Positions 29,827-39,898 of a stretch of 64,000 bases of DNA are shown one piece after another. The DNA lies in assembly GCA_003184365.1 (NCBI GenBank), contig NKYR01000069.1, positions 1,959 through 65,958 on the forward strand. Direction: 5' to 3'. Below the pieces are notes generated by a model. That model was not told where the DNA came from and made no database searches. It saw nothing but the letters and a program-made list of their open reading frames with translations. Made by a program: the position numbers and the translations under genes. Source of the stretch: Evernia prunastri (lineage: Eukaryota > Ascomycota > Lecanoromycetes > Lecanorales > Parmeliaceae). How positions within the stretch are numbered: the stretch's first letter is position 1; each line of letters begins with the position of its first letter.

Positions 29827-32800
29827 ATGTGAGCTGAGCCATGCTCAGAGTCTATAAAGATTGTAGCTGACTATTCTCGCAGGCCACCTCTCGTCAAGAA
29901 CCCCCAGATACAGTCCGCCACACTTCTCAATCCTCTGCCTCTATTCTTGCATCTATACATCTGGCCGTTCTTGGCGATATGGCCCGTCTTCTTTGCCTTC
30001 TACCTATCTGAGGAGCGGTACAACAAATACATAAACGGATCTGAATGGACATTTGTTTGGGCGGGCTCAATAGTCACACTGCAATCTTTGACGTGGCTCA
30101 CGACGAAATGGAATGTCAACATCGACGCTCTGTTTACGTCTATCAAAGCCAAGGCAGTGCAAGATGCCACGCTCATCAAGGTCATTCCCGTGACGAACGC
30201 TGGATCGGCAGAGATTTGCAGATTACTAAGAGATAATGTCAGTAATGCAACAAGCGCGCGACGTGAACTTGATTGACTGAGAATAGGTCGGCGGAAAGAA
30301 GAATGTATCGTTCCTCTTCCAGAAGCGCCGGTTCCTTTACAATGCCGAAGAAAACAGCTTTGCGCCTATGTCCTACGAAATAGACAAAGAGCCGAGGCCA
30401 GCCATGAGGACATTTCAAAAATCGCAAGGCCTCCAAACACGAGAAGAAATTGATCGGGTCCAACAGCATTATGGTGATAATACATTCGACATCCCAGTAC
30501 CAACGTTTACAGAGCTGTGGAAGGAGCACGCGGTGGCACCATTCTTTATCTTTCAAATGTTCTGTGTGGGGCTCTGGCTGCTGGACGACTACTGGTACTA
30601 TTCGCTTTTCACATTGGTTATGCTGGTTGGATTTGAGAGTACCGTAGTTTGGCAAAGACAAAGGACGCTGAACGAGTTTCGCGGGATGAGCATACAACCG
30701 TACCCTCTCTGGGTCTACAGGCAGAACAAGTGGGAGTTGGATTCAAGCGACAAGCTACTTCCTGGGGATCTAGTGTCTGTGGATCGGACGAAAGAAGATA
30801 GCGGTGTGGCCTGCGACATGCTGTTGGTAGAAGGCACCGCAATTGTCAATGAAGCTATGCTGTCTGGAGAAAGTACGCCGCTGCTCAAAGATTCCGTTCA
30901 GCTTCGCCCTGGTGATGCGCCGATTGATCCGGAAGGGCTAGATAAGAATGCTTTCCTCTATGGCGGTACCAAGGTTCTGCAAGTCACTCATGGTAACGCT
31001 AGCGAGGATGCGCCAGAGACCGTCCCTACCTTAGCTTCTGGAGTCGAGCCTCCACCAGACAAGGGAGCAATGGCTATCGTTGTAAAGACTGGATTCGAGA
31101 CAAGTCAAGGAAGCTTGGTCCGCACGATGATATATTCAACTGAGCGAGTCTCGGCCAACAATGTGGAAGCTCTATTGTTCATTCTGTTCTTGCTCATCTT
31201 TGCGATTGCCGCATCGTGGTATGTCTGGGTTGAGGGTGTTGCACAAGATCGGAAACGCTCGAAGCTGTTGCTCGACTGCGTCCTTATCATCACAAGCGTG
31301 GTCCCGCCAGAACTTCCCATGGAGCTCAGCCTTGCTGTCAACACTAGTCTGGCTGCTCTGAGCAAGTATGCAATCTTCTGTACCGAGCCTTTTCGAATAC
31401 CTTTCGCTGGGAGAGTCGACATTGCTTGCTTCGACAAGACTGGTACTTTGACCGGGGAGGACTTGGTGGTTGATGGCATCGCAGGGCTCTCGCTAGATGA
31501 CAAGAACGCCAAGACCGAGAAAGATGGGGCTCACAGCAAGCTCACATCTGTACTCGAGGCAGGTCAACAGACGACCCTTGTTCTTGCTACCGCTCACGCT
31601 CTTGTAAAGCTTGACGAGGGTGACATCGTTGGAGATCCAATGGAGAAAGCTACTCTGACCTCACTGGGCTGGACACTTGGCCGCAATGATACTCTCCATG
31701 GCAGATCGACAGCAATTGGCAAAGGAAACACGAGTGGCGGCGAGCTAGTACAGATCAAGCGACGCTTTCAATTCTCTTCGTCGCTGAAAAGACAGAGCTC
31801 TGTGGCCACTGTCCTCACCACAGATCGATCAACCGGTAGGAAGGTTCGGGGCACATTCGTTGGCGTGAAGGGAGCTCCAGAGACGATTCGCACAATGCTT
31901 AACATCGTACCACCAAACTATGAGGAGACCTTCAAATACTTTACGAGGAATGGTGGACGAGTACTCGCCCTGGGGTACCGGTATCTCTCCGCAGACGCGG
32001 AGCTCGGCCAAAAAAAGATCAATGACTTGAAGCGGGAAGAAGTAGAAGCAGACCTGACTTTTGCTGGCTTCCTAGTACTGCAGTGCCCTCTCAAAGAAGA
32101 TGCGATGCAGGCTGTTCGAATGCTTAATGAGAGCAGTCATCGCTGCGTCATGATCACAGGGGATAACCCGCTGACCGCGGTGCATGTCGCGCGCCAGGTG
32201 GAGATCATTGATCGCGATGTTCTCATCCTTGACGCTCCCGAGCATGACGATAGTGGCAAGAAGCTCGTATGGCGAAGCGTTGATGACAAGATCAATATTC
32301 CAGTCGATCCGAGCAAACCCTTGGACGAGAAGATCGTAACGACGAAAGATCTTTGTGTTACTGGGTACGCTTTGTCGAAATACAAGAACGAGGCTGCTCT
32401 TCCTCAATTGCTCCGGCACACATGGGTATACGCTCGAGTATCGCCGAAGCAGAAAGAAGATATTCTGCTTGGCCTGAAAGATGCTGGATACACCACGCTT
32501 ATGTGCGGTGACGGTACGAATGATGTGGGAGCTTTGAAGCAAGCTCACATTGGTGTGGCCCTCCTCAACGGCTCGCAAGACGACCTTAACCGAATAGCGG
32601 AGCACTACAGAACGACCAAGATGAAGGAGATTTACGAAAAGCAAGTTGGCATTATGAAACGTTTCAATCAGCCTCCACCACCTGTCCCAATACAGGTTGC
32701 CCATCTTTATCCTCCAGGTCCAATCAATCCTCATTACGAGAAAGCAATGCAACAACAAGCGGAGAGAAAGGGAACTGCTGGAGGTGTGGCAGCCAGTGCG

Positions 32801-33896
32801 CCTGCTGCAGAGAAGAAAGAGACTCCTGAGACTATAGCCCCGCCGCCGGATGCAAATGGCAACCTTACACCCGAGCAGAAGAAGCAGCAAAAAGCGGCAC
32901 AGCAGGCAGCTGGTCTTGCCGACAAGTTTACAGCTTCGATGATGGAGCAGGAGCTAGATGAGAACGAACCTCCTAGGATCAAGCTTGGTGATGCCTCAGT
33001 GGCAGCTCCCTTTACGAGCAAGCTTGCAAACGTCATCGCCATCCCTAATATTATCCGACAAGGCCGATGTACTTTGGTGGCTACAATACAAATGTACAAA
33101 ATTCTGGCTCTCAATTGCCTGATTAGTGCCTACAGCTTGAGTGTTTTGTATCTGGAGGGCATCAAGTTTGGAGACGGCCAAGTGACAATCAGCGGCATGC
33201 TCATGAGTGTCTGCTTTCTCTCTATATCTCGAGCAAAGGTATGGACCTTCTTTCCCTTGCCAAAGAAGCGGCTGCTAACTCGTCTTCCAGTCCGTCGAAG
33301 GCCTCTCCAAAGAACGCCCTCAACCTAATATCTTCAACCCGTACATCATTGGTTCCGTCCTCGGCCAATTCGCCATCCACATCGTCACCCTCATCTATCT
33401 CTCTAACTACGTACAAAGCATCGAGCCACGCGCTGAAAAGATAGACCTTGAAGGCGAATTCAAACCATCTCTACTCAACAGTGCCGTCTACCTGCTCCAA
33501 CTCATCCAGCAGATCTCTACTTTCGCCATTAATTATCAAGGTCGTCCCTTTCGGGAAGGCATCAGCGAGAACCGCGGCATGTACTGGGGCTTGATCCTTG
33601 TATCTGGCGTTGCCTTCTCCTGCTCAACCGAATTCATCCCTGAGGTGAACGAGAAGCTGAAGCTCGTGCCCTTCAGCACAGAATTCAAAGTCATCATGAC
33701 GGGTCTCATGGTCGTCGACTACGTAGGTTGCTACATCATCGAAATTGTGCTGAAGCATCTGTACAGTGATTTCCGACCGAAGGATATTGCAGTGAGGAGG
33801 GAAGATCAGCTCAAGGCGGAGGATTCGCGGAAGGCGAAAGAAGCTTATGAGAAAATAGAGGAGGACAAGAAAATCGTGAGTAATGGAGTCGCATAG
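29827..33896 (+). CDS. SPF1: P5A-type P-type ATPase (ER membrane helix dislocase)
   Basis: Exons: AT at 29827-29828, 29883-30237, 30287-33238 and 33291-33896. The N-terminus PPLVKNPQIQSATLLNPLPL is a close family match but has no ATG of its own. It becomes Met-started only if a 54-bp intron (GTGAGC donor, GCTGACTA branch, CGCAG acceptor) joins AT to G. The catalytic core is intact: TGES-type loop NEAMLSGESTPLL, VVPPELPMELSLAVN (the P5A signature), phosphorylation site CFDKTGTLTGEDL, the hinge MCGDGTNDVGALKQA, and the C-terminal helices through IGSVLGQFAIHIVTLIY. It extracts mislocalised tail-anchored and signal-bearing helices from the ER membrane. An acidic/Ala-rich insert near residues 820-900 follows the hinge. 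Confidence 0.93.
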
Positions 33897-34111
33897 TTAG
33901 AGTAGAAGGTTGGGGTAATTTTAAATTAATGTTTTTGTATAACTGGAAGTTATACACGGTGCTGTATTAAGTAGAATGTTGATGCCATGTCTTCGCGTAC
34001 TAACGCTCTTGCCTCGTCACTTGGACTTCCACCTTCCAAATTCCTCATCCATCATACACATCCCCTCTTAACCTGACACCGACCCTGCGGCGTTGACCAG
34101 GAATCACAGCC
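33897..34111. other. Short spacer between SPF1 and the 2EXR-like paralogue
   Basis: This AT-rich 3' flank of SPF1 and the 5' flank of the next gene shows no RNA gene or regulatory motif. Confidence 0.5.
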
Positions 34112-35125
34112 ATGGCAGCGACGAGCAGCGCAGCACAAGAGCAATACACTTGGATGTGAGCAGCATTACTTCGAGAAAAAGACATCTCACTGACTTCTAG
34201 CAGCGATGCCACGTCACCAGGCTTTCTCAAGCTCTCCGCCGAAATTCGCAATAAGATCTACGGCCTGACACTGGTGATTGGCCGTGTGCATATCCAAGAG
34301 TTGCATCCTGAAGAATGGCAAGCCGACCAAGAAGCCGGCTACGCTACTCGCACCTCCTACAAGACGAGAGACCATTCGGAAATGACGTGCTCCTACTGGG
34401 GGAAAGATGTACAGCCCTGCACCTTGAACATTGAGCGACTGAATTGGGCCAAGATCTCCTACACTCTTGAGAGAAGTATCTACCACCCAACGCCACCGAC
34501 CATCGGCATGCTGGCACTCAATCGTCAAACCCGAGCGGAAGCAGTCCCGATCTTCTACGGGGCAAACGAGTTTAGTTTCGACAGCATGAGTGCGATTCTC
34601 CCATTCCTACGGGATCGATCCGAGCTTTCTTTACAGTCGATGCAATTCCTCCATCTGAGCATTCACGTTGGTGAGGGCAAACACCAGCGCAGCCGACAGG
34701 AGAGCTGGGCTCGAGTCTTCGCAGAACTCCCCAAAGTCGAATTCCTGACTCTCCAAAAGTTTACCGTACGCATCTACGACCCGGAATGCCGCTACGCGTG
34801 GAAGCTCAAGCTCGACACCAAGATGCAGCGCTGGGTGCACGAGATGGCCAGGAACATCAGAGATCTAGACATGCTCGGTGTGTCATTCAGCTTCAGCCAA
34901 TGTGGAGAGATGACGCCGGATGAAAACGTGAAGGAGATTAGTCGGAGCCAGGATCTACTTTGGGAATTCCTGGCCCCGAAGATGCTGAAGAAGGTTGGCG
35001 ATGAGACCCATGATGCGCGCTCGCTGCTGAAGCGTCGGATTCGCAATCCTTTTGATTGGTCGGAATGGTCGGAAGATGAGGGGGGAGAAGGAGTAGATGG
35101 AGAGGAGCAGGCTTGGCTCGCTTGA
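34112..35125 (+). CDS. 2EXR/F-box-like hypothetical protein, paralogue 2
   Basis: Two exons: 34112-34155 (MAATSSAAQEQYTW) and 34201-35125, phase consistent across a 45-bp intron (GTGAGC, CTGAC branch, TAG). The motif order follows the gene at 15045: FLKLSAEIRNKIYGLTLVIG near the start, then MLALNRQTRAEAVPIFYGANEFSF, AILPFLRDRSEL, a leucine-rich middle and LLWEFLAPKMLKK near the C-terminus. It ends in an acidic EDEGGEGVDGEE tail. About 322 residues. The function is unknown; the first helix pair is the 2EXR core. The paralogue at 15045 lacks this intron, so one copy has lost or gained it, or the first exon differs. Confidence 0.8.
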
Positions 35126-35510
35126 TGTTGTGGAACGCTGGCTTCATGGCATGGAACTGAGATTTCAGGTGGCTTATATGGGCTTTGGCGAAGATGGTAT
35201 TCTCAGAGGAAGGCTCGATGTGCTTTCAGTTATTATTTGATGTATTTTGAGCTGGTAATAGCAATAATGACTGGCTTGTTCTTCGAAACAGTGTTTCTTA
35301 GCTCGCAGATTCCCCCAGCCGCAGAAATTGATTGCCGATTTTTAGGTGGCTGATAGGGCTGAAATCGGCAATACTGAATACTCACTCGAAAATAAACTCT
35401 TTCCTGTCTAAGGTACTGTCTACTCATAATAGATCGTTCGCTATAAGATGTCATCCTCACCACAGTCTTCCTCACCACTAAGGTGCAACTGAGGCAGTAC
35501 CCCAACTCGT
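35126..35510. other. Spacer upstream of the macro-domain gene
   Basis: No coding evidence is seen. It contains the 3' end of the 2EXR-like gene and the probable promoter of the next gene. Confidence 0.5.
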
Positions 35511-36810
35511 ATGCCCCCTCCGCGTCTACTTTCAATCCCCTCTCCCGTTACCGTACGGACATCGAATCCCGACAGCCTCCTCCACACTCTTCGCACCATA
35601 TCGACCAAGCGTCGAACCACCATGGCTCCGCCGATTCAACTTGCCCAAATTCCCACCCTCTCGGACCTCTACAGAGATGGGACCCTCCAACCTTCCTCCG
35701 CCGACCCCGCAGATACCTCCATCCTCCCCGCTCCATCAGCAGCGCTCAACGCCAAAGTCTCTCTCATCCGGACATCCATCACGAATCTCGCCACGACTTG
35801 TATTGTCAATGCGGCGAATACGTCTCTACTAGGTGGGGGCGGCGTGGTCAGTCTACCCACCTTCCCATGCCAATTCCAGAAAGTCCAGCTGACAGTCCCC
35901 TCTCCTTCCAGGACGGCGCCATCCACGCCGCCGCCGGCCCATCCCTTCTCCGCGAATGCCGCAAGCTCAACGGCTGCGCCACCGGCTCTGCGAAAATAAC
36001 CTCAGCGCACGAGCTCCCATCCTCGTACATCATCCACGCCGTGGGGCCCATATATCACCAGCACAGAAAGTCCGCCGACAAACTGCGGAGCTGCTATCGG
36101 ACCAGTCTGCAGCTAGCGCTCGACAAGGGCCAGGAAACGGGGCGCGATGCGAGCATTGCATTTAGCTGCTTGAGCACCGGGGTGTATGGATATCCGAGCG
36201 GGGAGGCGGCGGAGGTGGCCGGGCGGGAGGTGAGGAGGTTTCTGGAAGATTTGGAGGAGAAGGGTGAGAACGAGGGCGGGTTGGAGAGGGTGGTGTTCTG
36301 CATCTTTGAGGCCAAGGACGAGCGGGCTTATGGGGATTGGTTACCGTACGCCTTTTGCCCACCTATCTGGAACCAGGGGTCGCCGGGCCTGCAAGGGGAC
36401 TCCGAGAGCTTTTTACTGATACAGGGGACTTTTACAGGAAGATCTTCCCACCTACGCCCGCGGACCTCGCAGCCGCCGAGGAACCCACAGAAGCAGCCGC
36501 CGCCGCTACGCCAGAGCCATCGACGGAAGAAGAAGCTCCTCCAGCAGTAAGCACCGACACCGCCGACGAACCCCAAGCCAAAAAGCTCAAAACCTCGACA
36601 GGAGATCTAGATCAGGAAGACTGGGAGGCGGTCGAGAAGCCCGAGGAAGCGGCGAACGCTCTGAGCGAGGAGGGCGAGGAGGTGGAGACTGCGGAGCTGA
36701 AAGGGGGTGACGAGGGGAAAGGTGAGAAGTCCGTCGCGGAGCAGGAAGAGGGGACGGGAACGGGTGCTGCGCATGCGCAGCCGGTGAACATGCTTGCGAA
36801 GGATTGGTGA
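35511..36810 (+). CDS. Macro-domain (ADP-ribose-binding) protein with acidic tail
   Basis: Three exons: 35511-35846, 35912-36345 and 36438-36810. The macro domain is complete. NAANTSLLGGGGV joins across the first intron to DGAIHAAAGPSLLRECR, followed by GSAKITSAHELPSSYIIHAVGP, IAFSCLSTGVYGYPSGEAA and VFCIFEAKDERAYGDWLP. These loops bind ADP-ribose, and the GVYGYP turn and the catalytic Asn region match enzymes that remove ADP-ribose or O-acetyl-ADP-ribose. Two starts are possible: 35511 adds 37 basic, Ser/Thr/Arg-rich residues with almost no acidic ones, like a mitochondrial presequence; the internal ATG at 35622 (MAPPIQLAQIPTLSDLY) gives the usual cytosolic start. The third exon is a long Glu/Ala-rich tail absent from small macro proteins. 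Confidence 0.85.
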
Positions 36811-37606
36811 GGGGGGTTCTGGATAGGAAAGTCACCGGTTCCAAGGCGAGGGTTTTTAAATCGGACATGAGGCATGGGACGTTCATTGGGCGTTTGGTGC
36901 TAGTCACTGAAGTGACGACGACTCTGTTTATGGGCATCACGAGCGAGATGAGAGAGAGACTATAGCATGGCTCGCTAGCTAGCTGAACGATGGATTTTAA
37001 AAGAAGCTATCTCTGATTTAAGTGACGAACTTGCCACAATCGGCAGCAATGGAAAATATGAAGACGAAACGAGCATGCGAGCGAACATGCATATGTGCAC
37101 ACATATTTGCACACACAACATCTGTAGAGGCGCCCCTAAGAAATGAGGCGAGGAGGGAGGTTCTAGCGGAGGAGGAATTCTAGGGGAGTATGTATGATGA
37201 ATGCTATGCCATGCCATGCATGCCCAGGGGCTTGTTCGAACAAGTCCTACCACAGTACATACCTACATTTCGCGCACGTTGGCAGGATGAAGCGAACGAG
37301 AACTTTTCCTGGATTGGTGATGCTCATTTAACCCTGTGAGGAAGAATTTGTTTGAGAAGCTTTCAATTGTTTTGCGGATGAAAGATGCGATTTCCCTAAG
37401 TATGTATGCATCTTTTGCTTACATGTGCCTGCAATACAACCCTGCCGAATGGGCTTTGAACATTACTGACGGAGGGACCATCTCGACCTTGAACATCGCT
37501 CGTAAAGGGACCGCCAACGTCGCTTTCACGAGTGTCTTCCCAATCATTCCGCTCTGAGAATCGCTCGATGGTCCCGTCACTGCTCCCGCAAGCAAAGACG
37601 CTGAAG
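36811..37606. other. Intergenic between convergent genes, no gene seen
   Basis: The macro-domain gene and the F-box gene converge on this segment. Short overlapping frames have no motif. A CATGCATATGTGCACACATAT-type imperfect palindrome near 37083-37110 is probably chance. Confidence 0.5.
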
Positions 37607-39181
37607 TCATAGATCGACGTCATGATCATCTCTCTGCTCGAAATCACTATATCCGCTCGACGCCAGTTCGCCCAGGAGCCAGCTGCCTTGCTCCTTGTTC
37701 GTCTTTGCCCAATGCACCACGGCGGGATCCGCACGATCGATGTCCGAAAATTCCGCCCACAGGAGTCGTTTGACGATGTTCCTTTGACATCCACGTTCGA
37801 TGACTGCGAGTTTCAGATGTTCGGTGTCCGGCGTGACACCCAGGGTACTACGTTCGAATAGAAACTTGACACATTCTCTATGCTCGTCCGAAACGTCCAT
37901 AATGAATGACGCCTCGGTGAAAATCGGCTCGTAATAATTTTTCTCGCGGCTTCGGCTGTACTCGCTTCCAATAGCTCCTTTTATTAAGAGGTCAACGGCT
38001 CGATAGTTGTTTTCTCTGATCGCTTCCGTCAATCCTTGCTTTGCTATCTCTCTGTGCGCCTCGTTAAACGTGTCAAGGTAGGCGCCACCATCAAGCAGCG
38101 CCTGGAGAAAGGACAGTCGATCTTGGGTCCACGGTCCACGGAGCAGCTTGACAGGTATGTGAGTATCGAATTGACACCAGAGGCTTCTCCACCGGCGGCT
38201 GTTCGTCTCCACCTCTTTGGGATCAGTCTCGCATTTCAACCTGGTTCCGACGATGGCCAGTCCGTCTCGAGGACCAACGCCAATGCTGATCCTGGGCGTA
38301 CCATCAATTGGACCCCAGCTATAAGTTCTGAGCGATGACGTGACGATCACATCCCGGATCTTGTACTTTAAGCCATTGTCTTCCCAATGTATGCGCTCGA
38401 CGCCTAGACACTGATAACCCGTGCGGACACGATCCTCCTCATCTTCACCCATATCATCTGACATTGACTCCTCTGGTTGGTCTTCCGCCCGGTTGGCCTC
38501 AAGCTTGGCTCTATGCTTTCTGATTTTTTGCGTATCATCTCTCAGTAGCATCAGTCCGTCTTCGGTGTACGCGCAATTGTCTAACTCATCCTCATAGCGG
38601 CCTCCTGAGTGCACCTTGAGGGTAAACAACTCGTGTACAAAGTCTCTGACTACCGACTCCTTGACTGGCGCTCCACCATGCCATGGTAACTTGACCGCCT
38701 CGTATGGTTGCCTCCCGACGGGCAACCCCTCCTGCCATGGGAGATCTTGAACGCGAAATTCTCGCAACAAGGTTCTGACGACAAAAGTTTCCATGCAGAG
38801 TTTCAATAAGTCCCAAGTCATCCAACGGCATGCCAAGAGCCTAGACTGTAGCTCTCCAATCGCAGTTTTCGTCTTTTCCCCACTTCCAGCCCACAGGATG
38901 TGCTGCAGCTCTGAATAATGCTCTAAATCAGATTCAGCGTTACTCGGGAATGCTTTCAACACCATTGCCATCTTGGTTCGCTTCGAGGACAAGGTCGCGC
39001 CGAGATGTGGGGATGCTAATGGGAGGTTGAGGTTGAGAGATTTGAGGAAGATTGCTTCGAGTAGCTCCGTAGGAATGCTTTCAAGGCGCGACAATTTGGA
39101 GTTAGTGGTCGCCATCTTGAAGATAGCGGGTGTTTTGAAACGTGGAGAAGAGAAATACAGGAGTGAAGGAGTGACGACCAT
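37607..39181 (-). CDS. F-box-like protein
   Basis: An intronless gene of 524 codons from ATG 39181; a second ATG at 39115 (MATTNSKLSRLESIP) is nearer the conserved part and may be the true start. An F-box motif begins LESIPTELLEAIFLKSLNLN and continues PLASPHLGATLSSKRT. The middle is charged, with a KHRAKLEANRAEDQPEE helix and an acidic DDMGEDEED stretch. The C-terminal third has ankyrin-like pieces (FLQALLDGGAYLDTFN, AVDLLIKGAIGSEY, CVKFLFERSTLGV). F-box proteins are usually SCF ubiquitin-ligase adaptors. Its 5' flank contains a diverged copy of the IMP2 promoter (separate entry). Confidence 0.75.
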   Translation of the reverse strand: MVVTPSLLYFSSPRFKTPAIFKMATTNSKLSRLESIPTELLEAIFLKSLNLNLPLASPHLGATLSSKRTKMAMVLKAFPSNAESDLEHYSELQHILWAGSGEKTKTAIGELQSRLLACRWMTWDLLKLCMETFVVRTLLREFRVQDLPWQEGLPVGRQPYEAVKLPWHGGAPVKESVVRDFVHELFTLKVHSGGRYEDELDNCAYTEDGLMLLRDDTQKIRKHRAKLEANRAEDQPEESMSDDMGEDEEDRVRTGYQCLGVERIHWEDNGLKYKIRDVIVTSSLRTYSWGPIDGTPRISIGVGPRDGLAIVGTRLKCETDPKEVETNSRRWRSLWCQFDTHIPVKLLRGPWTQDRLSFLQALLDGGAYLDTFNEAHREIAKQGLTEAIRENNYRAVDLLIKGAIGSEYSRSREKNYYEPIFTEASFIMDVSDEHRECVKFLFERSTLGVTPDTEHLKLAVIERGCQRNIVKRLLWAEFSDIDRADPAVVHWAKTNKEQGSWLLGELASSGYSDFEQRDDHDVDL

Positions 39182-39191
39182 GATTTATGTG

Positions 39192-39310
39192 CGCGTCGCG
39201 CGGCAACACGCGCTAAAGGGATAACATCACGTGATGATTATCAAACGTTCCTTGACTGTTTTTGTCAATTGAATCGTCCCACATGCATGCCTATCCTCCA
39301 TCACCCTTCG
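39192..39310 (+). promoter_or_regulatory. Diverged copy of the IMP2 promoter and 5' end
   Basis: A 25-bp block (39192-39216) begins CGCGTCGCGCGGCAACA and ends CGCGCTAA; it matches 49613-49637 with one mismatch. Downstream in the same orientation come ATCACGTGA (39226-39234), CAATTGAA (39266) and ATGCCT (39287). The distances ACGTGA-to-CAATTGAA (37) and CAATTGAA-to-ATGCCT (21) are identical in both places. The copy here runs only 20 codons to a stop and makes no protease. It lies directly upstream of the F-box gene, which is transcribed the other way. The palindromic TCACGTGA is the core site of bHLH factors such as Cbf1. Confidence 0.7.
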
Positions 39311-39898
39311 CTGCCGCCCTCCCCACCCTTCAGTGCTCTTCATATCTAGCCACTATTTGTCCTGAAAGTTGTCATACGAGTTCCTCAGTCTATTCCATCA
39401 ATACGATCTTGTATAGCAGCTACAGAGCCACGACGACAAGTTCGCGAGATGCTTCAAGTCTTGTCCAGCCAAATATGAAAATAGTGGAAGAAGAGGAAGA
39501 AAGCGACGAAACAGCCCTGGTCTAAAGCCGTGATTTGGTCTGAAGTGGCCTCAAATAGTCACATGTCTCTCCGATCCTAATATTTGAACGAGGAACAAGA
39601 GTCTGAGGCCATCGAGTTTTGGAGGATGGGAAAAGCAGGAACTTTTTTAGTGCGAATGATACAATTCAGAGTCCGTGGCACGGGATCGGAGAATGGGAAA
39701 CTGCCATAATATTGACGGGGTAGACTAGAATATTCCGAGAGGCGGTATGCGGAAACCCTAGTCCTTTCTGCATGTGTAACGGATGGCCAGATCGGTTCAG
39801 TGAGGACTGTGCTGAGACGAGGCGAGGCGGAGTGTCGGGTCAGTCGTGACAGCGCCTCTGAAGAAATAAGACGGAAGTTTGATTGGAGCATATCAGGA
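39311..39898. other. Intergenic, no supported gene
   Basis: A 104-codon minus-strand frame (39577-39891) lies just beyond the NRPS stop and has no domain. It contains the tail of the IMP2-like duplicated segment at the left edge and the 3' flank of the NRPS at the right. Confidence 0.55.

Noticed and set aside
30239..30697. 152-codon minus-strand frame inside SPF1
   Set aside because: Antisense of an intact, well-conserved coding exon.
32072..32890. 272-codon minus-strand frame inside SPF1
   Set aside because: Antisense of the ATPase core; length reflects codon bias only.
37083..37110. CATGCATATGTGCACACATAT-type palindromic stretch
   Set aside because: Alternating purine-pyrimidine run without conserved spacing to either gene; no known site.
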